Shown: positions 47,266-58,830 of the stretch, piece after piece
How positions within the stretch are numbered: the stretch's first letter is position 1
Layout of the letters: the number at the start of each line of letters is the position of its first letter
Source: Aplysia californica
Taxonomy: Eukaryota; Mollusca; Gastropoda; Aplysiida; Aplysiidae
DNA length: 64,000 nt
Direction: 5' to 3'
NCBI RefSeq assembly: GCF_000002075.1
Contig: NW_004797271.1
Coordinates: 481,207 to 545,206 of the forward strand
The notes under the pieces: model-generated
What the model saw: the letters and a program-made list of their open reading frames with translations, nothing else
Databases searched by the model: none
What the model was told of the DNA's origin: nothing
Program-made: the position numbers and the translations under genes

Positions 47266-50200
47266 ATGGCCTCTTCTGAGTCTGGAACCACAACTCGGTA
47301 TCGGGAAAAGAAGCCTTGGAGGAAAATTCTGTATGAAGATCAAGGGTATCCAGATGATTATGTGGACAGCTCTTTCCTTGAAGAGTTGAAAAAAAATTGT
47401 GAGTGTGTCAAACTGAAACTTTAAAATAATCATGTAATGTGCACTGGGATTTTAAGTAGGCTTACTCTTCAAATAAATATATAGACATATTTGATAGTTG
47501 AGCATTGTGTGGTCTCATGGAAAGCATTTACTGTACTTCTGCGTTTTTGCTAAACTTTCGTTTTGTCTGTTGCAGCTTGAATAACTAAAAGGTTCAAACA
47601 ATATTTTCTTGCTCTTGTGTAATGTGGATTTTATAAGTCTAGGATTTGATTTTTCTCACTGCTTATTTGTGGTTGTCAATGGTATACAGTATAACATGGT
47701 TAGGTTGAACAAGAAAGACTCAAAATCACGCATCCGTCAAACTGAGCCTGCGCTCCCGATTTTTCTTCTACTTCATCTTTGTGAGATATCCCTCGAACTA
47801 CGGAAGTTGGTCCCAATGTATTCGAGCTATCTATGTTATAATATTATATTATTATTGCTAAGACCTCCGAACTGGCAACCATCAGGTCATGGGTTTGAAT
47901 CCCTGTCTTGATGTAGTGTCCTTAGAGCCGTGCACAGTAGCAGCCACCAGCAACTTTGGGATTAATAAAAGTATTTGCTACACATAAAAAAATTATTTAA
48001 AAATTTTTCTTATTTATTCTCTTTGTACAGTGCATGTGAGATCATACAGTTATGGAATGTTGGTCTGTGCTTCCACCAGCATCACCCAACAGTTGAGCAG
48101 GTATAAGCCAGAAATTTACCTAATGTGTGTATGTTTGTGTGTGTGTGTGTGTGTGTGTTTTGTTGTCCATGCATGGGCATTTTTAGATGTATATGGACTT
48201 GTGTGTGTATTTCATATGATATTTTGTGTTTGTGTGTGTTTTGTGTGTCTGTGTTTGTTTTATTCTCAGCAGTTTCGAGATGGAAAGGAGTTTTGTCAAT
48301 GTAGCCATTTTAAAAAGGGGATCTTCCCAAATTTTGAATTCTAGTTTATTTTTAAAATACTAAAATACTCTCAGTTTCACTTTGATTTTTTCACACAAGT
48401 AGGGTCACTGATCAGGCTATCGATTTAGCAAATAAAAAATTTAACATTAAAAATCAAAAACAGCATTTTGTTAGCTTAGGGCAGTATTGTGTATCCTGTT
48501 CTTTATGATGCTTCAAATCAAGGTAAGTCCCTCTCCTGTCTTGATTTTTGATTGTTGCTATAAGAGTAAAGGAAACTGAGTAGCACAACATGGGGATAGA
48601 AGACTCTTTTTAATGGTTGATAATAAATGTTTTAACGGGATAGCCTAATTCAAAATCTTTAATCATCGTTCACTATTATCAATATAGGGATTCTCATGGT
48701 CTTTTAGTTTAGTTTTAGTAGAGGTTTTACGGCGCTCGCAACTGCATAAGGTCATATGAGCGCCAGAAGATTAGAGGTGTTATAAGAGAGTAACAAACAT
48801 AAAAAAGAAGAAGGGGAGATAAGGACGATAGATTTTTCATAGAGGAAAGAAGGAGCAAACCACACCAGAGCACCCGCCAACCGCCCACTCTCATGGTCTA
48901 AGATGCATAGTGTTCACCTCTCAAACAAAATGATGCAAAAGATGCGTGGATCAAAACCTGCCAGCAATGCCATAATTTTCTCTTCTGAAATCTTCTCTTT
49001 TGTCCTCATTTCCTGATCTCCTGTCCCTTTCTGTCTGCCTTTTTTGCCTTCAATTTTCCCAGTGAAAGCAAGATGTGACACAAGTGATAATTCACTGTGT
49101 ATATATACTATATATATATATGTAAATTTCTACACATATTTTTGTTTCATTTTTTTAGCGTTGGACTGTTTGTAGCCATGTTTTTCAACATGGAGGATCG
49201 GATGCTCTCTCCACAAGTGTTATGGGCTTTAGCATCGGCTGTCACAGTGTTGGGATACGTTGTGAACCAAAGTCTTGCGTGGTACTACAGACAACAGCCT
49301 GTGCCCGCTCTGTGTAAGTCGCCTTGAAGTATACAAGGCTGTTACCTTATTTCTTTTTGAAATTGTAATATGAGTGGTTGGGTGGATGTTTGCCACCAGT
49401 AGGTTATACTTGTATACCTTTCTTCTCTTGTTTCTGTCTGTCTGGTTTGCTTTTTGTCAGCACCAAATTACTTTTGTAATGTATGTAGAAATGTTTCTCT
49501 TTCCTAAAACTATAAAAACTTTCATTATTTGAGCTGTGCTTTGAAAGTGAGCTTGAATGGTGTGTCTTTTTGCCTCCTTCCATGAGAGACTACACATAAA
49601 CAGAATTCGTATGAAATGACACTTTTTTAAATCAAAAAGTAAACGAATAGTTACTGTTAAAGAGAAAATTAGTCAAAATCCCCAGCTTTCCGAAATAACG
49701 TCAGTGGAATGGGGGGTTTATTTTTCTTGGTTTGTAAAATTGGCATCTTCTACAAGACTATTGAGGCAATCAAACCTGTTAGATACTCTGAGAGTACACT
49801 GCTTAAATGAAGAAAAGTTCCAGTGCCCGTACCCAAAAAGACAACATTCCAATCATTGTAATTTTTATATGTATGCTTCCTTTACTTTAAGTGGTGGAGT
49901 TAGAATATTTGGACAGGACCATCACGAAGTAATCCTATTCCCAGTAACTGTTTTTTGATCAAGCATTTAAAACCTCCCCATGTAGATTGCAAAAATGACT
50001 CTGCTTGCAACTAGTCTGGGGGGGGGTGGGCTATTGACGTTTACATGAATCGATTACAAATGGTCCCCCCCACCCCGGACCACATGGCTGTTTCATATTA
50101 TGTGATAGGCTTCTGCCCTTTGTCTGAGCCATGTATCATTGGAACTTTTTATGGTACAGGAACCCACTTTTTGAGGCAAGAATGAGTCATTTTGTTGGAC

Positions 50201-50629
50201 TGTAAAGGCACATAATAATTCTAACAATAACAATTTTGTTATAGTCATATGTGAAGCGTGTTGACAAAATGAGTTACTTCTTGGATTCAAGCCTTTAGGA
50301 AATAGATAAATAATGTTTATATAGGTAAAGTTTTTACAATTGATAAGTACAAAAAAATAAAAGACAGGTTATAGTTAAAGAATGTGTCATCAATAGAAAA
50401 TCTACAAATTTGACCCTAAGGTCGATTTTTGGCCAATAACTCCATTTGCAGATTGTGAGAAGTAATTCATTTTGTCAGCACGCCTCACATATTTTGTTGT
50501 TTGTCGTCAAATATCTCAATATATTCTCTCTGTCTCTACTCTCTGTCTCTCTATATCTCTGTCTCTGTCTGTCTCTGTCTGACTCTGTCTGTCTCTTGCT
50601 GTCTCTCTCTCTCTCTCTCTCTGTCTCTG

Positions 50630-50689
<60 letters not shown>

Positions 50690-50745
50690 CCTCTCTCCCT
50701 CCCTCCCTCCCTTCCTCCCTCCCTCCCTCCCTCCCTCCCTCTCTC

Positions 50746-50834
<89 letters not shown>

Positions 50835-53800
50835 ATTAATTAATTAATTTATCCATCCATCTACCCATGTGCCTCTCTGCCCAGATGTTCATCCCTGCCT
50901 TTCTCACTCTGGTACCCCTGAAGACATGTGTCCTACTCCAAGGTTTCAGTACGTTCCAGTCCCCAAGCCGTACCAGTGGTTTTTATCACAGTGTCATATT
51001 CGGCACTTGTATGACCTTATTGTGTTGCATGTGCCGCTCAACCCTTACCAAAACAAAACAAAAACCCCAAAACATCCCCACCCCACCCCTCCTCAGTGGT
51101 AAAACACCTGAAGACATGTAACAGTATCCTACACCAAGGTTTCAGCGGGTTCCTGTCCCTGTACTGGTGGTTGTTATCACAGTGTCATTATATTCTCTCT
51201 CTCCCCGCCCCCACCCCTCTCCTCAGTGGTAAAACACCTGAAGACGTGTGTCCTGTTCCAAGGTTTCAGCGCGTTCCTGTCCCCTGTGCTGGCGTCGCTC
51301 ACTGAGACCATCAGCACTGACACGATCTACGCCATGACAGCTCTCATGTTTGCCGGCTACCTGCTCTTTTACAATTATCACACATTAGACGGAGAGTAAG
51401 TTGTCTCTCTCTCGCTCTCTCACAAAGTGCAAGGGATATTTTAATTTGTCACATTTGGTACCGGATAATGTGACCTAAAGACCTTAGATCTGTCGCTGTC
51501 ATTGGTCTGAAAAAATAAAAAGCAGAAGAGATACTTAAATGACTTACTTGATGAACTTAATAAACTGATGGGTGGTGGGGAAAGGCCAGGATGATGTACA
51601 TTTTTTAAGAACATCCAAGCAGTAAAATGAATGGCAAACCATGATTAGCAATGTCCAGTTCATGTCTGGCACTTGAAGGAAAAGAAGAAGAAAGAAAGAA
51701 GAAAGAATGTGATCTGGGGAAATGAGTGAGTTTAGAAATTGTGCTTGAAAGAACATGTTTCATATTGAGTGAATTAACTTTTGAAATGCATGAAACTGTG
51801 GTGATATTTCTCAATTTCACCATTTCACATTGCCTTGTTGGCAATGGTAATTTAGAAACTGAAGGCAAAGGTGAAGTGTTGCTGACTCATTTTGCTTATG
51901 CTTATACTTTTTACGATTACAGACATGTTTTATGCAAGAGCATTTTGCCATACAATTATTCTTTTGTGACAACTAGGAATGATGTGATTGTCTAGAGCAT
52001 AAAATCTGTCAACATCTTGTCTGTTTGTATTTTGCTACGATTTATTTTTTAAATGAGGTTTTTCAGTTTACCCCAAAATGTTCAGTTTCGAGGGAACTTC
52101 CAGCACCAGAAGAGTGGGTACCGGAACTGAATGAAATGCTTGCGTTTGAGGGGGGGAGACACAGCGCATTGGGAAAAGATTTGTTAAGTGTGTCAATTCT
52201 TCACCCCTCAATATCTTCCCCAGCATTCTAAGAGCAGACATGCAACAGAGAACAGAGTCAGCCTCTAATTTGACAAGTCCTCCAATATTGTCAGTCATAA
52301 TCATAAAAAATTGCTCGACTGATTTCTTCTTGTTTTGAGAAAAAAAATTTAAAATTTTGCTATCTAAGTCAACCGTATGGTTTTAGCACTGAAAATGTCT
52401 CATTGATTTGATTTTTAGAACACAAAACAAAATCCTGCTATATTGAGGATATAAAACAACTAACACGCATTTTTACTTCACCGATAACTAGCACCTTGAT
52501 AAAAATTCCTTTTTAAAAAAGTATTTTAACTGAATAAGGTCATATGAGCACATGGAACGGATTAATTAAACATTTTCAGTTTGGTAGGAATTAATTTATT
52601 TTGTATTTTGCCCGCGTGGGCAAGTTGCACACAGGACCTTCGAGATTTTTCGCCCTTATCCGAGATGGCAAAGTGTTAGATTTTACCTTCCCTAAGATCA
52701 GGGGTGTTGAAAGACAGCAATAAGGAGCTAGAAGTAGCAGTAGAAAGAGTCAGGTACCTAGAGGGGGGGGGGAGGAATAGGCAGAAAGTAGAGATGAATG
52801 AACAGTGTTCCCGATGTGGACATATTATATATATTTATACAGCACTTTGTGAAAAGTCAATCTCTAATTATGCATCCACATCTCCACCATCATGTCTAAG
52901 GTAAACACACCTTCCCAATATGTTCCCCAGTGTCCCTGGAGCTGTGTCGCTGAATGCTGCGGTGTTTGCCTCTGTGTGCCTGGCGTCCCGACTCCACACG
53001 GCCTGGCACGCCTTCACAACGGTCACCATCTCCTTTGAGATGTTTGCTCTCTGGCCCATTCTGCAGAATACCCTTAAGGTGAATGTTTCAGACTGTTATA
53101 GTACTGCCTTTTATCTCTTCTGTGTGGTGGGTGGAGGGTGTCACTGGTAGTTTCTGCTTTTCTAAAATTATATGAAGTCACTGTGGTGTAAAAGTTAGGC
53201 CCTTTGCCGCTGCACACAGGACGTTAGTTCGATTCCCGATTGTGCTGCAGAACAGCCTTAAGGTGAATGTTTCAGACTGTTATAGTATTGCCTTTTATCT
53301 TCTTCTGTGTGGTGATTGAAAGGTGTCACTGGTGGTTTCTGCTTCTTTAGATCATGTGAAGTCTGCTTATCACCTGCATCTGTGGTTAGGCTCTTTGCCA
53401 TAGCACACAGGACGTTAGTTTGATTCCCGAATGTGGAAGATTTCTTATTGAGTACTTTCATTTGTCTGCTGGGATGTTAGCCTGCCTCCTAAATAATCCA
53501 AATTGTGTGACAGAGGGCATCAAACATTTACAATTATATCTGCTCTTTTTTTTCCCTTTCCACCCGTACCACTGAGCCAAGTACCCAGCTATAAAATTAA
53601 CCTGCTTGAGTTTTACAGTGCACATGATCAAAGTTTATCCTCTGTAAATAGCTTTTGAAAGTAATACTACTATTTCAGCACCTTTTTTGCTTCTTTTTTC
53701 ACAGGAGTTTCATTACCGAGGCCATGTGATTGTGACGTTAGTTATCTCCCTTGTGTGTACCTTGTGTCTGCTGCCCAAGACGGTGGTCGGGGCTGTCCTC

Positions 53801-54517
53801 TACCTCACAGCTGCCATCTTCGTCACCTTCGTCTGCCCTGCCTGGCTCTTCCACATACAGCCCCTCAAAAAGTAAGTCAGGTTACCTAACTATTACTGTG
53901 AAAATAGAAATCGTAGTAGATTTGCAAATCTGTATCAAATCCAATTTTGTACAGTCCATGCCGAAAGGGTACGTGCTCTACACAAAACCAATGGCTCCTA
54001 AACAAAATACCAATGATACTCATCTGATGTTAAGTCCAGTTTTTTGTTGTATTTGTGACTTCTCTGTTTTCCAATCTGTTTGAAACTATTATAATGAAAT
54101 ATTGTTCAATGCAGAGACAAAATTCTCCATTCCTTTGATATGCAATTGATTTCCATTCCACCAATGTTGATGAATCTCAATATATACGCTTAAACATACT
54201 TTTTAATTTCTTTGATTTCACACGATTTTGCAAAGTCTTGATTCTAAAGGTTGATTCTGAGTGACCATATCTTGGGTGATTCTTAGCGTAGTTGTAATAT
54301 CAATGTGTTAGATGATGCAGAATTTATTTAGACAAAAATTGATATGCTACATAAGTGGTAGTGCAAGGCTTTAATTCGATAATAGAGTGAATGCATTTTC
54401 AAATTTCTTTGGAACGCAAATGTATATGTGAAAAAATAATATGGATATTATCTCTATATATTATTTCATTTCAGCAATATTTACGGCCCCTGGGATGAGG
54501 CTGTGGTCAAGACGTGA
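47266..54517 (+). CDS. PIGC: GPI-GlcNAc transferase subunit C (PIG-C/Gpi2)
   Basis: Seven coding exons join in phase to 885 nt, 294 residues plus TGA (human PIGC has 297): 47266-47398, 48031-48100, 49159-49313, 51227-51395, 52931-53078, 53705-53871 and 54475-54517. Family landmarks are WRKILYEDQGYPDDYVD and FLEELKKN in exon 1, TETISTDTIYAM (about 145-156) in exon 4, SLNAAVFASVCLASRL (about 182-197) and FALWPILQ in exon 5, and the terminal GPWDEA (285-290). The body is a series of hydrophobic membrane helices, for example VGLFVAMFF, VIVTLVISLVCTLCLL and LYLTAAIFVTFVCPAWLF. PIG-C is a membrane subunit of the ER complex that moves GlcNAc onto phosphatidylinositol, the first step of GPI-anchor synthesis. 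The splice acceptor just before the ATG (ag at 47251-47252) shows that at least one 5' non-coding exon lies upstream. The borders of exons 4 and 5 are copied in the neighbouring introns. Confidence 0.95.
47868..47990 (+). repeat. tRNA-derived SINE fragment
   Basis: GGTCATGGGTTTGAATCCCT is a good B-box. GTGTCCTTAGAGCCGTGCAC and CAGCAACTTTGGGATTAATA follow. The A-box half is not clear. PIGC intron 1. Confidence 0.45.
48706..48889 (+). repeat. Interspersed repeat family A, full length
   Basis: TTTAGTTTTAGTAGAGGTTT, ACGGCGCTCGCAACTGCATA, AGGTCATATGAGCGCCAGAA, GAGAGTAACAAACATAAAAA and CCACACCAGAGCACCCGCCA. The best-preserved copy, with arms GGCGCTC/GAGCGCC. PIGC intron 2. Confidence 0.9.
50520..50832. 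repeat. (CT)n / (CCCT)n polypyrimidine block in PIGC intron 3
   Basis: About 310 bp of CT-only sequence with GTCT interruptions, ending TTCATTAATTAATTAATTTA. Long open frames on both strands are by-products. Confidence 0.95.
50900..51226 (+). repeat. Two upstream copies of the PIGC exon-4 acceptor and 5' end
   Basis: The true exon begins CCTCAG|TGGTAAAACACC at 51221. CCTCAGTGGTAAAACACCTG recurs at 51091, exactly 130 bp upstream, followed by CCAAGGTTTCAGCGGGTTCC. A more diverged copy runs from about 50903 (CTGAAGACATGTGTCCTACT, CCAAGGTTTCAGTACGTTCC). The older copy is followed by a family A head (about 50997-51056, reverse strand). Both copies keep AG acceptors and pyrimidine tracts, but neither continues into full exon 4. 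Confidence 0.85.
51550..51690 (+). mobile_element. LINE 3' end, decayed
   Basis: GTACATTTTTTAAGAACATC, AATGAATGGCAAACCATGAT and GTCTGGCACTTGAAG align with the end of the LINE copy at 12047-12330. A GAA-rich tail follows (51672-51705). PIGC intron 4. Confidence 0.6.
53079..53360 (+). repeat. Tandem copy of the PIGC exon-5 end and donor, with a SINE head between
   Basis: CTGCAGAATACCCTTAAGGT at 53061 (exon 5 end plus donor) recurs as CTGCAGAACAGCCTTAAGGT at 53245, 184 bp on. About 110 bp of intron sequence after each is also shared (TGAATGTTTCAGACTGTTAT, GGTGTCACTGGT). A family B SINE head (GTTAGGCCCTTTGCCGCTGC, GTTAGTTCGATTCCC) ends the first unit. The copied donor AAG|GTGAAT is intact. Confidence 0.85.
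53365..53528 (+). repeat. tRNA-derived SINE (family B)
   Basis: TTAGGCTCTTTGCCATAGCA, CACAGGACGTTAGTTTGATT with CCC (B-box), TCTGCTGGGATGTTAGCC, CTGCCTCCTAAATAATCC, GTGACAGAGGGCATCAA. PIGC intron 5. Confidence 0.55.
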
Positions 54518-54929
54518 CCTCGCTGACCTCTAGCACTTTCGGAAACAGGTCAATGGAAAGGCCTTGATGAGCTGGCTGATCCAACTGTATTGTTTTGGCA
54601 TTTGATGTGTTATTTTGTACATATTATTGTGTATGAGATTTTGATAAGAGGATTGGGTGTGTGAACATCTCTTTTTATTACTGGTTTCCATCAAGGGAAA
54701 TGTATTTTTAATTTATACAGGATTGAATGCTGCAAAAAATGCTCATTTATTATTTTTAGATTTAAAAAAAGAGAATATTTTGATTTTGTATTTTTTGAAT
54801 TGTGTATGTCAATGCTTGTGCCATAGATCACACCAAGTACGGTACTAGTATTTCAGGACTTACCTCCCCTGTGTGTCATACTATCTAGGTCAATTGAAAA
54901 GCAGTCTCGGAACAGCCGTTCATGGATGT

Positions 54930-55425
54930 CACATGTGTTTACAAATTGTGCTAGCCCCTACAACACAACAAGTGGCGAAGAGGGTGGGATCGCTTTCTGA
55001 GGCGCTGGCAATTTCTTCCAGAGTCATGGCTTTAGGGACTGAATGACCAGCCATGAAGTTGGCGTAGTCGTCTGCGATTTTAGCCTTATGACTGGAGATC
55101 ACATTGTTTTTCTCAACAGGTTGTCTGCTGAGGAAGTCAGCCGGATTGTTCTCTCCTGGCTGGTAGCATAGGGTGAAATCGTAAGGTTGGAGTCTGAGAT
55201 TCCATCGTTCAATTCTTGCTGAGGTTCTGAATGTGATGCTGTTGAAGATTCCTTCAAGAAGTATGTGGTCAGAGATTACTGTGAACTGGTGACCAAGTAA
55301 GTACACGTTGAAATGTTCACAAGCCCAGATGACTGCAAGAGCTTCACAGCTGGATTTGAGAGTATCGTGACTCGACATCAGTCAAAGCACGACTTGTGTA
55401 TGCCACTATGCGAATGTTGTTCTAC
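54930..55425 (-). mobile_element. Ty3/gypsy-type LTR retrotransposon fossil: RNase H region
   Basis: The minus-strand translation holds EALAVIWACEHFNVYLLGHQ, FTVISDH, RIERWNLRLQPYDFTLCYQP and ENNPADFLSRQP, the standard RNase H end of Ty3/gypsy pol. It is a fragment of an old, broken element. The gag, protease and RT pieces at 60917-62383 are in the same orientation and the right order to belong to one copy, with other elements between. No LTRs were recognised. Confidence 0.85.
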
Positions 55426-55754
55426 CATCCAGAGGTAAAACCTAGTAACATGGTCGACCAAGTTTTGAGAAAATAAAAAAAACAGTTCAAAGTTCTTACA
55501 TTTATTTATTGACCAAAATGTATTTCTCATTCATAAAGTTCTTCAATAGATGGGATGTTAGGTTATCTGAGAGTTTCACTGAAAAAAATACTGTGATAGC
55601 AAAATAATTACAAGATACTAGGTTGGATGGCTTCCTTTACAGAGGTAAAACCTGGTAACATTAAGCTACTACTTCACCTTGGCACAACTCTGCCCAAAGC
55701 AAAACCTTGTAACTTATGAAATTCACCAGTTGCTAGGTTTTACCTCAGAAATGG
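55425..55754. mobile_element. MITE-like element with about 29-bp inverted ends
   Basis: CCATCCAGAGGTAAAACCTA at 55425 is mirrored by the inverse of CCATTTCTGAGGTAAAACCT ending at 55754 (about 24 of 29). GAGGTAAAACCTGGTAACAT recurs inside at about 55638. It abuts the RNase H fossil. No clear target duplication. Confidence 0.5.
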
Positions 55755-56079
55755 TAACTGAAATCAGCCTGCAGCTCAATTAAATTAAACATGGTATAAT
55801 AAACTTACAACCTACTGTAATCATAAAAGTACATTGGGATTGTAACTGGCAATTACAGTTGAGTCCTGAATATGGGCAACCACCTGGTTCGATGACAAAA
55901 CCTTACATAGTTGTCCAAATGCGACCCAGAATCATTGAAAATATGTCCAATTGTATATAAATAGATTTTTATCTTTCATGACCCCAAATAGCAGACCTCC
56001 GGGTCCCTGGGGTTTTTTTATGTAGCATGTGTCTCTTCCGATTCTTTTTATGATCCTAAACATAACAGGACAAAATTAA

Positions 56080-58712
56080 CTCTTAGTATACATGGGCCTG
56101 TTCCACCTTTTTACGCAGCCATTTTTTTTATATTTTTAGGGGGCCGTGGTAAAATGATTATAACTGTCTTATTTTTTTACCTCTGTAATTGTATGACACA
56201 TCAACATTTTCAGAAATGAACAAGCAATTCAACCTTGGTAAAGAAAAAGATATGTCAGGCATGAGAGAAGAGATATGTGGCTTGAAGGAGGAAGAAATTG
56301 ATGAAAAAGAAGAAAAAATCAACGTATTTTCGACTTACATGTATTCATGGCAGATAACAATCCTTTCAGAATGTTTGAAACAACATATCAAATGAAAGTA
56401 TGTCCATTTCCCAGTTCATGTTGAAAGTTTCAGAGGTTTCTGATGCACACAAAAAAGTTTTTGTAACTTTGAAATAAGTCACTCAAATACAGGTAAAAAA
56501 GCACAAACACAACACCACTGGATAAGAACTCTATAAAAAAGATTTACACTATGTACAGTTCACAACCCCAGTTACACTGATGAATGGAATTGCTTAAAAC
56601 ATTTATTTGGGTGCAGAAATGGCTGGCTGTCACACCCGTTGCAAAAGAATGAAGTCCTCACCCTCTTTTCGCGCGTGCTACACTCTCTGCATTCACGGGT
56701 CAGTTTTGACTTCACAATGACATGTGAGCTGTTCCAGACCCTGTTCAAGGGGTTTTCTGGCTGGGCATGACCTCTGTTGTCATTATTCTCTTGTATCTCT
56801 GCGAGATGTCATGTCGCAAGGTTGCACAGTTTATCAATGAGCTTCGTTTTGAATTTCAGCAACGGATGTTTCTTGGCACCTTCAGGCTAAGATTTGGTAT
56901 AAAGTATAAAAGCGTTGATCTGTGTGATCTCAAAGATCCACAGAAAAATTTTGTTCCACCACTTTCTTGTTCTTCTATAGAAGGTAGGCTACCATAGGTC
57001 TGGACCATCTGATCAATTTTATCACAGCCGTTCATGTTTTTATTATAATCTTAAATTACAACCGACTTGTCCACCCCTTTCACCTCTGTTGCACGTACTT
57101 GTGCCTCACTAGATACCAAGACATATGGTTTCTTTGCTTTTTTGTCTCGAAATGTTACACACAGGTACTTTGTATCCTGCATGTACCACCTCATTGCTCT
57201 GAAAGCGAGCCTGTTTGTTTTCAGCTCTGGCGGGAAGTCACGTCGATTTATATTTACCGTCCCGGTATAATAAAATTTCTCGCTTGATAAATATTTCAGC
57301 AGGGGATAGCTGTTGTAGTACCTGTCTGCAAACAGGTGGTGTCCAGGTGACAGAGGTGACAGCAGAGTGCTAAAAACCTTTTCTGCCTGTTAAGCATCAT
57401 GATGGCGAGGGTCAAACGAGGTGTTAGCCCCAAAATAAATGAGCAAGTTCAGGACATATCTGCTTTCACTCTCGCATAAACTGAAAGTCTTGTGATATTT
57501 TTTTGGTTTGGACGCATTGAACATTCTATGTGCCCACCTGCCCTTCCAGCCGATAACCATTTCATCGAAGGAGAGATTCTTCTTTGGGTAGTACGCAGCT
57601 TGAAACTGTCATAACAAACAATTTACAAAGGGTTCAATCTTCGCTTTTTCTTCAACTCCAACCTCGCAAACATGTAACATCGTGCGGTAAATTGCTTGGA
57701 ATCTGTCGCGCGTGAACATTTTCTTGAACCACGTTGTGCACTGAATTCGCTCCTTGGACCAGTAGCTTTGAATGCTTGGCTTGTGTACTATACCCATCGA
57801 AATAACGACGGCAAAAAACTTGTATAGCTCACCAAGTGAGATGTCTGTCCATGTTCGAAAAACAGAACTTGCACTCGCAGTTTTCTGAAGCTCTGCACAT
57901 TTATGCTGTGCGTACTCATTGATCGTTGTCACCAAGCCACGGAGAATTGTTGTTATACACAGTGCCAAAAAGCAGTGGTTAGGAGAAGAACCTTGTGCCA
58001 CAAGCTCCAAGTCAACTCCTGTTCTCAGGGGCGTAAACCGAAAACTCTTCACCGTAGCCCCTTCATTCACTTGTCTCCAGTTGTTCCCTACTTCTGCATC
58101 TCCTCTTCCATCTCCAGTACTAGTACTAGGCCTAAGAAGGGGAGATCTTGACCTCTCTCTGCTCTTAGTACTCCCAGCACCAGCTCCCTTTCTTTTACCA
58201 GGCCCCTCCCTTTACCCTGTGAAGGACATGCCCCTCACAAGTCACAAGTTGAAGTTGACGGACCGGGTTCATCAAGGTCTGACTCACTCGAAGACTCGTC
58301 TCTGCCTATAACATCGTTCCCATCCGAGTCTTTATCGCTACAATCGAGCTCGGATTCTTCATCACACATAGTTTGGAACAAATCTATGGCTGCTTTTGCA
58401 GAAAGCCTTTGCTGTCTTCCTTTATTGGCAACAGCTATAATAAACAAACAAGCTGACTTGAGTGGACAAATTCACACTGAAAAAGTCACAACAAATTCAC
58501 TGGAAAATACGCTCCAAACACCACAAACTGCGTTCGAAAATAGCATACTTCCGTTCTAAAGGGATCTCTAAGAAAAAAGATTTCCGTACACGGTGTAGTT
58601 TTTACACAAAGCCCCAGAATATTAGGTGACATAGAGAGCCACATGAAGTGGTGTGCCGGCATTTTGACATCGTTAAGTGCGCCACGTGAGGTGGTGAGCC
58701 GGACACTAAGAG
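56080..58712 (-). mobile_element. piggyBac DNA transposon, both ends present, transposase decayed
   Basis: TTAA at 56076-56079 and 58713-58716 flank inverted ends that begin CTCTTAGT. The minus strand encodes, in order, an acidic N-terminus (58447 down: DEESELDCSDKDSDGND), SFRFTPLRTGVDLELVAQGS, LGELYKFFAVVISMGIVHKP, SYWSKERIQCTTWFKKMFTR, LSFDEMVIGWKGR (about 57560), HLFADRYYNSYPLLKYL (about 57310), GTVNINRRDFPPELK and, near 56700-56600, a Cys-rich C-terminal finger (CRECSTREKRVRTSFFCNGC). At least one frameshift (near 58240) and two in-frame stops (near 57619 and 57405) break the reading frame, so it is inactive. At 2,633 bp it is close to the usual piggyBac length. Confidence 0.9.
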
Positions 58713-58730
58713 TTAAAAGCATAGGTCAGG

Positions 58731-58830
58731 GGGTTGCCATGGCACAGTGGATAGAGCACTCACTTCGGGTGATGGAGCTCTGGGGTTTGAATCCCAGTTC
58801 AGTTCGAATTTTTTTATCAGAGAGGGTTTT
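58731..58830 (+). repeat. tRNA-like SINE head
   Basis: GCCATGGCACAGTGGATAGA (A-box) and GGGTTTGAATCCCAGTTCAG (B-box) at normal tRNA spacing, followed by a T-run. The halves do not fold as a complete cloverleaf with acceptor stem, so a SINE or tRNA pseudogene is more likely than a tRNA gene. It starts about 15 bp outside the piggyBac end. Confidence 0.6.

Noticed and set aside
50446-50847. Ser/Leu and Arg/Glu open frames in PIGC intron 3
   Set aside because: Translations of (CT)n.
56767-56997. 76-codon plus-strand open frame
   Set aside because: Lies antisense within the piggyBac element and has no domain.
58731-58830. tRNA gene
   Set aside because: A- and B-box words are present but no full cloverleaf or acceptor stem was found, and a SINE-like T-run follows.
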